Positions 12,348 to 23,760 of a DNA stretch of 64,000 bases are shown piece after piece (position 1 is the stretch's first letter; each line of letters starts with the position of its first letter). The notes beneath the pieces were generated by a model. That model did not search any database. It was not told the origin of the DNA and saw only the letters and a program-made list of their open reading frames with translations. Origin of the DNA: Nicotiana tabacum (lineage: Eukaryota > Streptophyta > Magnoliopsida > Solanales > Solanaceae); contig NC_134089.1 of NCBI RefSeq assembly GCF_000715075.1, forward strand, positions 70,972,697-71,036,696, given 5' to 3'. Both the position numbers and the translations under genes were made by a program.

Positions 12348-13135
12348 TCAAACTCAACCCTCCCCAAAAAATTCCCAAATAATAATCCATAGTTCGGAGG
12401 CATCAGAGTCAAACATCCCAATACCGGTAGAATTTTCATCCTAATAAAGGCTTGCCAGCAATCGTGCATTCTCTTTTTACATGCATTGCTTATACATTAT
12501 TCCCTAACACACTTACTTTATAATACATTGGGTATATTTGCGTTTTTATTTCTCGCAGGCCAAGCATCACACCATGGAACTATTTCTAAGCAGCAAACTG
12601 AGGCACATTGCTAATGAGGGACATCAAACTCCTAAGCGAGTCAAGGATTCGATCTCTGACTATTCTCAGCCAACAAATTTTCAAAGTATTTCAAATTTTT
12701 GTCGAATATATTTTGAGCAATCATGATCTTTCCATAATATAGTGTCGCCATAACATGACAATATGGCAATCTCTGCATACGCAATCTTCCTCTGGTCCTT
12801 ACTCCCGAACTACAACCGTCCTAATTTCCACATTACACGAGATATGTAGGAAGCTCATATCTGAGCACGCTGTGTCTACTCTATTCATGCTATGAAAAAT
12901 ACATCACATGCATGCCTAGTGTCATCATAAAATCCACTCTGGGAAAAAAAATAGTTCTCTTTCTAGAATTATATACGACCTGATCCTCGTTGAATCCGAA
13001 GTATGTAAGAATTTCAAAACAAGAATTCGGTCATAACTGCATGATTCCACATTTTGCGGTATATGCATAGAGCCAGGCCAAAATTGGCTATTAAAGTCAA
13101 TTGTTTTCCCACAGACTCTTTTATCACCCCCGCTC

Positions 13136-13248
13136 AAATAGTTAAAATATACTTTATTTAACGACCAATTTTTTCCCTCACTTTTATTTTATTAATTTAA
13201 CATGCTTCTTGATCAATAATAATATAATAAAGTATATTTTAACTATTT
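13136..13248. repeat. 23-bp perfect inverted repeat, MITE-like
   Basis: AAATAGTTAAAATATACTTT plus ATT at 13136-13158 is repeated in reverse complement at 13226-13248, 67 bp apart, giving a 113-bp hairpin-capable unit in AT-rich DNA. I cannot identify a convincing target duplication, so the MITE label is tentative. Confidence 0.55.
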
Positions 13249-13436
13249 ATATTATTCTATATTTAATGCATATACGCTTACCACATAGTTTTACATAATA
13301 ACAATGAAAATAGCTATTAATATTAATTATATATACAAAGTGATTGTAGTAATACGATTTTAGAAAAATATGTTCATAAATCACCTTTATTTTTTAAAAT
13401 TGATTGATATTTGGCATAGGAAGATTTTTCTAAAAT

Positions 13437-13521
<85 letters not shown>

Positions 13522-13890
13522 GATTAAAAAAATACATACATGTAGTAGGCCGTTAATAATGTATTTTATTAATTTTTAGTTTTAAGGAAGTATTTATTAA
13601 ATTAATTTTAATAAAAGAGTGGTTAAATGCATAACGGGCTATGCTGGCAAATTACCAATTTTAATTTTAAAAAGATATAAGTCCAATTCTTTCTTTAGCT
13701 TTATACCCTATCAAATGGCCCAATTAATTAGCACAAACACCTTAGAACCAGTACAAATCCCTGGCCCAGCTCCCCCTCTCCATCTCACTGATCTCTGCCA
13801 CCTTTGGTGTGCCAATCCCCACTTGCCACATCACCCACTCATCTCATTCATAGAAGAATCACACTAGATCCTATTCGTAGATCCACTCCT
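13249..13890. other. AT-rich stretch and flank of the second chromovirus-type element
   Basis: Holds an (AT)n(GT)n microsatellite at 13440-13518. From about 13640 it becomes a stretch with GGCCCAATTAATTA and pyrimidine-rich blocks that resembles the U3/leader of Tat-type LTRs. It continues after the big insertion at 38494. No gene is visible. Confidence 0.45.
13440..13518. repeat. (AT)n(GT)n compound microsatellite
   Basis: About 22 AT units directly followed by about 17 GT units. Confidence 0.97.
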
Positions 13891-13895
13891 CATCC

Positions 13896-16107
13896 TGTAA
13901 CGACCGGACGATCGTTTTGAGCTCTAGCGTGTCGTTCGATGGTTTGAGTCATTGAGTAGCTTCACTTCATGTATTATGACTTGCACGTGTACTTGGATTA
14001 GATTTTCGGGAAGATCAAAGTTGGTTTGAAAGAATAATTCTCGATTCGGAAGCTTTAAGTGGGAAGAGTTGACCAAGGATTAAATTTTGAGTAAACAATC
14101 TCGGATCAGAGTTTTGACGGCTCCGTTAGGTTGGGATGGTGATTTTGGACTTAGGCTCATGTCCGAATTTTGATTTGGGAGTCCGCAGGTTGATTTGATA
14201 CTTTTTAGCAAAACTTGGAAGATTGAAGGTTTAGAAGGTTGATAGATTTGACCGAGAGTTGGATTTATTGATATCACATCCGGATTATGGTTTCAGGAGT
14301 TAGTATAGGTCTACTTTATTATTTGGGACTTGCATGCAAAATTTGAGGTCATTCCGGGCTGATTTGGTATATTTCGACTTGAGTTTTAGGAGTTTAAGAG
14401 TTCATTAGGCTTGAATCGATATGCGATTCATAGTTTTGATATTGTTTGGTATGATTTGAGGTTTCGTGTTGGTTCTTGTTATGAATTGGGACTGGTTTGT
14501 ATGATTGGACGAGGTTCTGAGGGCCTCTAGCCTGTTTCGGTTGTGTCGCACTCTTATTTGATGTTTCAGTGTCGTTTCTTTTTACATAAACGATTCTATA
14601 TTGAGAAAATGATCTTTGATTTGTGATTTTATTGAATTATTAGATCCATATCGTAATTACAAAATTATATCAACAAGAATCGTCAAATTCTGAGGTCGTA
14701 TGAGAGAGTTATGCTCATTTCTGTGTTAGGAAAGATTTCTGGTTTCTAGTGCGAACTTTTGTTCTTCGCGAATGTGAGAGAGGTTTCGCGATTGTGAAGA
14801 AGGATTTCTAGGTTGACCGGTCAATACAACAAAAAATTTTTCGCGAACGCGAAGGTCTCCCGCGAAGGCGATGAACAAAAATCATCTAGGTAGTGTTTTT
14901 AACTGAGTATTTTAGTATTTTGAGCATATCTTGAGTTCTAGAGCTCCATTTGAGGTGATTTTTGCGGCGTTGTTCTCATCCCAACAAAGGCGTAAATATA
15001 TGACCTTTAATTTAATATTTTTTCATGATTATTTTCGTTGCTTATTATTTTATCCGTATTTGGACGGTAGAAATTGGTGTTTTGAGCCCTAAAATTTAGA
15101 AATGGTAAATCTGTGATTTGAGGGACAATTCGTGGATGAAATTTGATGATTCTCTAGATATATACTATAAAATTTAAGGATAATATTTATTTTTTATAAT
15201 TTTTGGTATCCGGGCACATGGCCCTAGGCGTTGAACTTGTTAACTTTTCGAGCAGAGCTGGAAATTGTTAAATTACGAGTATTGGAGTATATTTTGATTG
15301 CTTTGGACGTTGTTTGATTAGTTTCGGATCGTTTGACATCGGTTTGAAGAGTTAGAGAGGCGTTGGAACCGGTTATCGAATTTCAGAGCGAGGTAAGTCT
15401 CATGTCTAACCTTGTAAGGGGGAAACCACCTCGTAGGTATAAAATTGTTATGTGTTACTAGTTGTGGGTGATACGTACGCACAAGATGATGACAATCTGT
15501 ACATAGCTCAAGCATATTTATGTCCAGGTAGACTTAGGACTCAATCTTATAATATTTGAATTATTTTAACTCAATTTGCTAGCTTAATTAATTGACTTTA
15601 TAATTGAAATGGATTTAGGAACATATTAGGCCGAGCTTTATCACCTTGAGTTGTTTGGCAAGATGTTTGATAAAAGGTTAAAGTTATATTTATCTTATGC
15701 TCGGTACATGTGTTGTAAGCTCGTGACTTATAATTCGTTAAGTTTCTTCCTTTCCTGTGGATAGGGCCGAATGCCTCGGTAGTATATTGAGATGCATTTC
15801 AAGTTCGCGCAGGTCAACCCTCGGAAGTGTACACACCACTCTAGGTCGGGCCATACGACCTCGGCATAATCGTGCGTAATACCGCTTGGAGTCCGAATAT
15901 TCGTGAGATGCCCGTTTTATTTAGACCTGGAATTTGTATGGTATTCTTTATCCATTTGAGATTAAATTTGATATTGCTGATATGTTGAGATAGCATATGA
16001 CATTTGAGAGGTTTATATTGTCAAAAGAAAAGTTGGGGAAATATGTGAGTTACAGTTTTTATCTCATGGTTACTGTTGTGTTTGATACCGGTTTATAATC
16101 TATTATA
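13896..16107 (+). repeat. 5' LTR (truncated) of the old outer element
   Basis: Collinear with 35730-37936 of the 3' LTR, then stops at TATAATCTATTATA where the next element begins. The remaining 552 bp expected from the 3' LTR are not found after that element. It contains CG-rich palindromic motifs such as TCGCGAACGCGAAGG at about 14840. Confidence 0.85.
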
Positions 16108-18671
16108 CCCCGTAAGTTTAACAATATTGACACCGTTATATATATTGATATGGTATTTTGAGTGGAACTTTTTCTTTTAAAACATTCATCGTCACAAAAA
16201 GGATTAATAATGTGTGTGTGTGTACATATGATATATTCACACGCACATGTACTCTGGCTTTAATTCCATATATCCTACTCATAACTTTTCCCTTGTAAAA
16301 GAAATAAGTGGGATGATTGTTTTGTAGCCATTACACGAAATAATTTACATTGTTTAAGCTTTAATATTAATTTATGATTGCATTTTTTCAGAAAATAAAA
16401 AGATTTTCCAAAAATATGGTATAAACGATAAAAATAAAAATGAAAAGCTTGATATAACTTACGTAGCGATATCTGAAAGAAAAGAAGACTTTAAACTTAT
16501 ATTAAAGTCATAGAAGTTTATGTACTTATAAATGATTTCATTAAAAATAAAATAGAACGTTAAAAGTATAATTTTGGATAGTTACCATTATTATTATTCT
16601 CGGATATGATAAATTATACACCTAATATGAGAAAGTTTATGAGATTTTCTTTATTGTAAAGATATGAATTACTTTTTCACAAGAAAAGAAGGTTATATTT
16701 TTACCATTTTAAAATTAAGCGTACGATAATTTTTACTTTTTATATGAGATTAGAAAAATTATAAGTTGAAAATATATATGTATTTTTACATGGTTGTTTT
16801 AATGAAATAATAGTGTATGTATTAATTTTATATGGTACTATATGACTATGATAGTAAGAATATATAAAGTGTGTTAAAAGTGAGTAGTATTTTAAGTAAT
16901 TTAAATTTTTTTTTAATTGCGTGGACATTAAACTACGTGTAAGAAGCTAAGATGACTAATCACCATGTAGTAGGTGGACGTGGATACAATTTTACAGTCA
17001 CATGTGTAGTACTTCTTTCTTTGCTCATTTTTGCCGTTTATATAGATTTGTTTGGATTTCCATCAAGCTGGGGGTTCGACTTCTTTGCTAAATGAACTGC
17101 TTTCGAATCGCTTTTAGAAGTGGGATTCTAATCATGTCGTCTGGGATATGTTGGCTTCTGGTTATTCCCGTTGTCAGATGGTTCTCGATGCTCTCTTTGT
17201 TTTTGCAAAGATGAAAGATTTCAATATCCGGGCTTCGATAATTTTATATAATAATTTGTTGTATAAATTGAGGGACACTGATATCATCCAGGATGTCTGT
17301 GATGACATCAAAGCTAATGGGATACACCCGAGTGAGTATACTAATTCCATTCTTATAGATGGCCTATGTAAACAGTTCTTAATGCAAGAAGTTGTTGAGT
17401 TTCATCGATGGACTGAATGTAGAGAGCTTGGGCCTTGTGTTATGTCTTTCAATACTCTTATGTCAAGTTCATGTAAAATGGGTTATATAGATGTTGCAAA
17501 GTTATTCTTTTGTATGATATTTAAGTATGGATTACATCTTAATGTATATAGTTACAATATTCTCATTCATGGGTTAAGCATGGCGGGTGCAATGGAAGAA
17601 GCCTTGGAGTTCAAAGGTGATATGGAGAAATACGGTTCAAACGTGTTTTGTCGTGATTGTCGTGTGTTAGAGGGATTGTCCGAAGAACCGACTCAAGTAT
17701 GTTAAGATTATCCCTTCTTTCTTTGGCATGATCTATACGACATAAACGAAACAAGAAAATGTGGAATTTTCATAAATGATTCTATTCATAGAAATACTAG
17801 AGATACTTATGTTCTTGATCCCCCATGTATCATATTATTCTATTATTTGTTCATGGGTCTCAAAAATACATAAGATGGTAAAGTTTATTCCATGATATTA
17901 ATCAAATGTATAATGGTATTATGACCCTCCGAAAGATTTTATTTACGTATTTATCATGCATTGCATTTATTTATACATGTACATTGACCTATGACCAGAT
18001 GACGTTATATACACGTATATATATATAGGATATGGGAAAAGGTTACGGCGTTATATATGCACCACCACCTGATCAGCTAGTATACGATGATGATGTTGCC
18101 CACAGTGGCTGAAATATGATTCAGACGGCGTTATATACGCGTATATATGTATATTATATTTATATGGGATATGGGAAAAAGGTTATGGCGTTATATACAC
18201 ACCACCACCTGATCAGCTAGTATACATTCATGATATTGCCCACAGTGGCCGAGATGATATGATGGGATGCCCTCAGAGGCTTGATGATGTTATGTACATA
18301 AAGACCTATGCATTACATGACATTTAGACGCATATGCATGACATTATAGATATTTCATGATTTAGAGAGCTATCCATACTTACAGGTTGAGTCTTTACTC
18401 CATGTTTCTTCATGTCCTTTAAATACTGATTTACATGTCTAACATACTCGGTACATTATTCGTACTGATATCCTTTTGTTAGGGGCCCTGCATTCATGCC
18501 TGTAGGTATAGATAATCAGTTTGACGAGCCCTCATAGTAGGCGAGATTGACATACAACGAAGGATCGGTAAGACTCCACCTTATTCGGAGTGTAGCCGAG
18601 TCTATGAGTCATCGTGTTAGAGTCTTGCTACAAGCTTATGGGTAGGCCGGTACCCTGTCCCATTTGATGTC
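16108..18671 (+). repeat. 5' LTR of the non-autonomous element, first part
   Basis: Collinear with 29621-32500. It contains a very AT-rich block (about 16180-16960), the PPR gene fragment (about 17050-17633) and duplicated blocks with CACCACCACCTGATCAGCTA and GCCCACAGTGGC (about 18019-18120 and 18165-18255). It ends at ATGTC (18667-18671), the target site of the nested chromovirus. It lacks about 256 bp of PPR sequence present in the other LTR. Confidence 0.88.
17050..17640 (+). pseudogene. Captured PPR gene fragment, copy in the 5' LTR
   Basis: Encodes about five consecutive pentatricopeptide-type repeats of 32-35 residues in sense orientation: HVVWDMLASGYSRCQM..., SIILYNNLLYKL..., EYTNSILIDGLCKQF..., CVMSFNTLMSSSCKMG... 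and NVYSYNILIHGLSMAGAMEEA.... PPR proteins bind organellar RNA. This one most resembles the class of plant proteins with GLCK/NILIHGL repeats, such as the At1g13630-like group (from memory, not searched). The longest open stretch starts at an internal Met (17148), but homology in the same frame starts upstream, with an in-frame TAG (NRF-stop-KWDSN, about 17117). An internal deletion joins GDMEKY to unrelated LTR sequence at about 17634. There is no promoter, N-terminal targeting peptide or C terminus, so it is a gene fragment and not a functional gene. Confidence 0.85.
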
Positions 18672-19316
18672 TGTCACGTCCCTAAACCCGGGCGCGATCG
18701 TGATGGCGCCTCTCGTGAAGACAAGGCCAGCCGACACTTCCAATATCCAATTATTAACAGTTAAACCATAAGAAATAAATCTAAAACATGATAAGATAAT
18801 CCAAAGTTAACAGATAATAACATAATTCGCGAAAAATAACTCAACACAGCCCGATACCGGGGTGTCACTAGTCATGAGCATCTAACAAAAACAAAATACT
18901 CCCAATGTAACTACATAGTCTCATACAGAAAATTAAGAACATGAAGGACTAAGATATGGAAGAGCTCCGGACTACGAACGCCAACATCTACCTAGAGACT
19001 CCTCGGATTCGCCTGAGCCAGAAATGATCAGCACTCGGGAGCGGTACCAGATACGCCTGAATCTGCATACAGGATGCAGGGAGTAAAGTGAGTACTCCAA
19101 CTCAGTGAGTAATAATCATAAATAAAGATTGAAAGCAGAAAATCACGTAAGACACAAAAACGTGCTATAATGAAGCAGTAAAACCCCTTTTTAAAACAGT
19201 AAACAAGTGAAAGATATGTAAAAATCCATCAACTCGAATTTAACCTCCTGAAAAGCCTTTTTCAATATTTAAGCAGGTAATTGACAGTCAATTATGAAAA
19301 ATACACACATAAAGGT

Positions 19317-19452
19317 TCGCCCCTTGGGCACAATATCAACAAATCTGCCCCTCGGGCAACATCTCAGAACAGTACCAGCCCTTCGGGCAATCACATAGAA
19401 CAATACTAGCCCCTCGGGCAATCACATAGAACAATATCAGCCCCTCGGGCTC
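19317..19452 (+). repeat. Short tandem repeat, GCCCCTCGGGCAA units
   Basis: About five imperfect units of 28-32 bp (CCCCTCGGGCAA followed by a CACATAGAACAATA box). The other LTR has about four at 26837-26942, so one unit was gained or lost after insertion. Confidence 0.8.
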
Positions 19453-20009
19453 AATCTCACATTACAATGGGTACCCGCGCTCACTGGGGGTATACAGACT
19501 TCTGGAGGGGTCCCTTACGACCTAAGCGCAATATCAAGCCATCTCGTGGCATCATCACTAGGCCCTCGACCTCGTATCAATCAAGCCACCTCATGGCGTA
19601 CATATCTCAGGCCCTCGGCCTCATAATCAGTATAAATGTTTCCTTACAACATAGGCCCTCAGCCTTACTCAGTCAAAAATCCTCACAAGCCACTCAGGCA
19701 GTAGTATAACATGTTTCTCATCCTAAAATATCATTTAAAAGATCATGTAAGTGTTAAAACAAAGTAAACATGGCTGAGTACGAAAAACAGTGATATAACA
19801 TGACTGAGTTCAAGTATAAAGTCAAAACAGTGAGAAAATACCAGTAAAAATCCTCGAAGGGTTCAAATAGTTGGCACAAGGCCCAAATATGGCATTCAGC
19901 CCAAATCATGATGATAGCAAATAGATTTCAGTCAAATACGCGATAAAATAGTCATTTGGGACGGACTGAGATGAGTATTTAAACATTCTGCCCAGGCCTG
20001 AAATCCTTC

Positions 20010-20310
20010 TTCGTGAACGAGGTCAAAGCCTCCGCGATTGCGACCACCCCATCGCGAACGCGATGCTTTACTCAGACAGACCTTCAAGACTGCGTCCCCC
20101 CTTTCACGAACACGATGAGTTAAATTCCCCTGAAGCTCAGCTACCCATTTCTTCTACGCAAACGCGACAACACTCCCGCGAACGCAATGCACAAACATCC
20201 AGCCCTTTGCGAATGCGGAGCCTTCCTCGCGAACGCGAAGGCTTAAATCATCTACCTTCTCAACTAACCCTTCGCGAACGTGAGGACCTACTCGCGAACA
20301 CGAAGGTCAA
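20010..20310. repeat. Array of CG-rich short palindromes
   Basis: About ten occurrences of CGCGAACGCGA-like motifs spaced 20-60 bp apart, including TCGCGAACGCGAAGG. Equivalent arrays lie at 28045-28200 and 60825-61170, and shorter ones at 14765-14870 and 36597-36710. Confidence 0.75.
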
Positions 20311-21010
20311 ATTCTCTGCGACGCTTCAGCAGTTTTTCTGCAATTCTAAACACCATGAAATGGTCCAATTGACCACCCGAAACTCACCCGAGGCCCCCAG
20401 GACCTCAACCAAATATGCCAACATATCCCATACCCTCATTCAAACTTATTCCAACCTTCTAAATGCTCAAAACAACATTGAAACACCAAATTAGCATCGG
20501 ATACAAGCTTAAGAATTTCAAAATCTTCTAAATTACACTTTTGATAAAACCCCCAATCAAACTACGTCCGAATGACCTAAAATTTTGCACACAAATCCCA
20601 AATGACACAGCGGAACTAATACAACTCTCGGAACTCCATTCCGACCCCTATATCAAAATCTCGCCTACCAACCGGAAATCGCCAAAATATCAACTTCACC
20701 AATTCAAGCCTAAATCTACTCTGAACCTTTAAAATTTAGTCTGATCGCGCTCCTAAGTCCCAAATCACCTCCCGAAACTATTCGAACCATCGAGATTTAT
20801 ATCTGAGCCCTCTAACACATAAGTCAACATCTAGTTGACTTTTCCAACTTAAGCTTCCTCAAAAGAGACAAATGTCTCAAACCTTACCAAAATCATTCCG
20901 GATTCGATCCGACCAACCCGATACCACATAACACGGATAAAAAAGCACAAAAAATCAGAAATGGGGAAAACAGAGCGGTAACTCATGAGACGACTGGTCG
21001 GGTCGTCACA

Positions 21011-21479
21011 TCCTCCCCAACTTAAACAAACGTTCGTCCTCGAACAAGTCAAGAAAAATACCTGAAGACTCAAACAGGTGAGGATATCTGCTCCGCATCT
21101 CCCGCTCGGTCTCTAGGTAGCCTCCTCCATGGTCCAACCTCTCTACTGCACTTTTACTGAAGCTATATCCTTCGACCTCAACTTTCGAACCTGATGACCC
21201 AAAATAGCTACTAGCTCCACATCATAGGTCAAATCATCATCCAATTGAACCGTGCTGAAATTCAGAACATGAGACGGATCCCCAATATACTTTCGGAGCA
21301 TAGAAACATGAAATACCAGATGCACACTCGACAAGCTGAGTGGCAAAGCAAGCTCATAAGCCACCTCCCCAATCCTCCGAAGCACCTCAAAAGGCCCAAT
21401 GAACCGCAGACTCAATTTCCCTTTCTTCCCAAATCTCATAACACCCTTTATGGGAGAAACCTTCACAGAACCTTCTCGC
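21011..21479 (-). pseudogene. Integrase C terminus and chromodomain of the nested chromovirus, with polypurine tract
   Basis: From 21466 downward: KVSPIKGVMRFGKKGKLSLR, GPFEVLRRIGEVAYELALP, VHLVFHVSMLRKYIGDPSH and DVELVAILGHQVRKLRSKDI, leading into the chromodomain block SVKVQ (21143). The chromodomain then has a TGG-to-stop change and a one-base frameshift before EMRSRY-like sequence (about 21090). The polypurine tract TTGGGGAGGA adjoins the 3' LTR at 21011-21021. The chromodomain is the part held to bind histone marks in this group. Confidence 0.88.
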
Positions 21480-22251
21480 TAACCATGTAGGACACATCTC
21501 AAACCTTCCTATCAGCATAGCTCTTTTGCCTTGACTGCACTGCACGAAGCCTCTCCTGAATCACCTTTACCTTATCTAAGGCATCTTGTACCAAGTTTGT
21601 CCCCAATAGCCTAGTCTCACTGGGGTCGAACCAACTAACTGGAGATCTACACTGCCTCCCTTACAAAGCCTCATATGGAGCCATCTAAATACTCGACTGG
21701 TAGTTGTTGTTATAAGCAAACTCTGCAAGCAGTAGAAACGGATCCCATGACCCTCAGAAATCAATGACACAAGCATGCAACATGTCCTCCAATATCTGAA
21801 TAGTGCACTCAGACTGCCCGTCCGTCTGAGGGTGAAAAGTTGTGCTCAACTCAACCTGAGTACCCAACTCTCGCTGCATAGACTTCCAAAACTGCGATGT
21901 AAACTGAGTGCCCCTATCTGAAATGATGGAAACTGGGATACCATGCAAATGAACAATCTCCCGAATATAGATCTCTGCCAACCGCTCTGAAGAATAGGTA
22001 GTACACACAGGAATGAAGTGCACGGACTTGGTCAGCCGATCCATAATCACCCAAATAGCATCGAACTTCCTCAAAGTCTGTAGAAATCCAACTACAAAGT
22101 CAATAGTAATCCTCTCCCACTTGCACTCTGGAATATCTATCCGCTGAAGCAAGCCATCCGATCTTTGATGCTCATATTTCACCTACTGACAATTGAGACA
22201 CCGAGCTACAAATCCTACAATGTCTTTCTTCATTCTCCTCCACCAATAGTG
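21480..22251 (-). pseudogene. Integrase core of the nested chromovirus
   Basis: Shows CLNCQ followed by a stop (22185, end of the zinc finger), VKYEHQRSDGLLQRIDIPEC, WERITIDFVVGF (first Asp), HGIPVSIISDRGTQFTSQFW (second Asp, about 21900-21950) and STTFHPQTDGQSECTIQILE (catalytic-Glu region, about 21810-21850). In the last block the usual Ser-Glu-Arg reads Ser-Glu-Cys, so the Glu is kept. Stops follow at VIDF (21753), and the remainder to 21480 is out of frame. The integrase would join the element's cDNA to chromosomal DNA. Confidence 0.9.
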
Positions 22252-23109
22252 CTACCTCAAATCCTGATACATATTCGCGGCTCCTGGATGAATGGAATAC
22301 CACGAGCTATCAGCCTCCTCCAGAATCAACTCCCGAATCCCATCCACATTGGGCACAGAAATCTGGCCCTGCATCCTCAACAACCCGTCATCACCAATGG
22401 TCACATCTCTGGCATCATCATGCTGAACTCTGTCCTTAAGGACAAGAAAATATGGATCATCATACTGGCGCTCTTTGATGCAATCATATAAGGAAGACCG
22501 AGAAACTACCCAAGCCAATACCCGACTAGGCTCCGACATATCTAACCTTACGAACCGATTGGCCAAGGTCTGAACATCAACTGCAAGAGGTCTCTCCCCA
22601 ACTGGAATATATGCAAAACTCCCCACACTCACTACCTTTTGGCTCAAAGCATCGGCCACCACATTGGCCTTTTCCGGATGGTACAATATAGTGATATCAT
22701 AATCCTTAAGCAACTCCAACCACCTCCACCGCCTCAAATTCAGATCCTTCTGTTTGAACAAGTGTTGAAGGCTAGGATGATCAGTAAACACCTCACAAGA
22801 CACACCATACAAGTAATGCCTCCAAATCTTCAACGCGTGAACTATGGCAGCCAACTCCAAATCATGAACGGGGTCGTTCTTCTCATGGGGCTTCAACTGA
22901 CGAGAAGCATAAGCAATAACTCTACCCTCCTGCATCAATACACAACCAATGCCAACTCTCGAAGCATCACAATACATGGTATATGAACCTGAAACTGATG
23001 GCAAAACTAACACTAGAGCTGTGGTCAAAGCTGTCTTGAGCTTTTGAAAGCTCTCCTCACACTCGTCCGACCATACAACCGAAGTACCCTTATAAGTCAA
23101 CTTGTTCAA
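22252..23109 (-). pseudogene. RNase H and integrase zinc-finger segment of the nested chromovirus
   Basis: An uninterrupted 285-codon stretch. It holds the RT-RNase H joint ([15 protein letters not shown]), RNase H blocks [48 protein letters not shown] and [20 protein letters not shown] with acidic residues present, a spacer, and the start of the integrase zinc finger ([26 protein letters not shown], where the usual first His is changed). A stop precedes it at about 23112 (YRRFV-stop), probably from a CAG codon. Confidence 0.92.
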
Positions 23110-23760
23110 GAGCGATGCAATAGATGAGAATCCCTAAACAAAACGACGATAATAACCCGCCAAACCAAGAAAGTTGCGAATCTCTATGGCTGAGGAAAGG
23201 CTGGGCCAACTCTGAACCGCCTCTATTTTCTTTGGATCAACCTGAATACCCTCACTGGACACCACGTGCCCCAAGAAAGCCACTGAACTAAGACAAATCT
23301 CACACTTGGAGAATTTTGCATAAAGCTTCTCCTCTCTCAATCTCTGTAACACAACTCTCAAATGCTTCGCTTTCTCCTCCTGACTACGTGAATATACCAA
23401 AATATCATCAATGAAGACTATGACAAAGGAGTCAAGATAAGACCGGAACACACTGTTCATCAAATGCATAAACGCTACTGGGGCATTGGTCAGCCCAAAA
23501 GACATCACCAAGAACTCATAATGACCATATCGAGTCCTGAAAGCTATCTTAAGAATATCCGAGTCCTTGATCTTCAACTGGTGATACCCTGAACGGAGAT
23601 CAATCTTGGAGAACACTCTCACTCCCTGAAGCTGGTCGAATAAATCATCAATGCGAGGCAAAGGATACTTGTTATTAATTGTTACCTTATTCAATTGTCT
23701 ATAATCAATGCACATCCTCATAGTGCCATCCTTCTTCTTCACATATAGAACCGGCGCACC
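23110..23760 (-). pseudogene. Reverse transcriptase of the nested chromovirus
   Basis: Contains [66 protein letters not shown] and [18 protein letters not shown] in order, then [11 protein letters not shown] and [11 protein letters not shown]. The catalytic IDD is intact (about 23390-23430). It is separated from the protease segment by a TAG where a Trp codon is expected (LP-stop-GAPV, about 23762). It would copy element RNA to cDNA if the stops were absent. Confidence 0.93.

Larger units (their letters stand above)
11401..13137. other. Flank with two short tandem arrays, no coding region recognised
   Basis: Continues the sequence of 1-445 after the target duplication. It holds a 40-bp tandem array (11764-12038), a 30-bp array (12225-12347) and a third copy of the GACCTGA motif (12977-13034). 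Open frames here are short and match no family I know. Tandem arrays between pol and the 3' LTR are known in Tat-lineage elements, so this may be such a 3' untranslated region, but I see no neighbouring pol to prove it. Confidence 0.4.
18672..21010 (-). repeat. 3' LTR of the nested chromovirus
   Basis: Bounded by TGTCACGTCCC and GGTCGTCACA. It is 2339 bp against 2716 bp in the partner because a block corresponding to about 27452-28035 is deleted here. It contains five units of a roughly 30-bp GCCCCTCGGGCAA repeat (19317-19452) and an array of CGCGAACGCGAAGG-like palindromes (20010-20310). Confidence 0.93.

Noticed and set aside
19467..19709. Frames in the LTRs such as 19467-19709, 20063-20494 and 26810-27112
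   Set aside because: They lie in LTR repeats, are not kept between the LTR copies, and show no domain.
22639..22986. Long plus-strand frames opposite the chromovirus pol (also at 24918-25193, 51900-52578 and 62314-62595)
   Set aside because: They are antisense shadows of recognised gag and pol segments.
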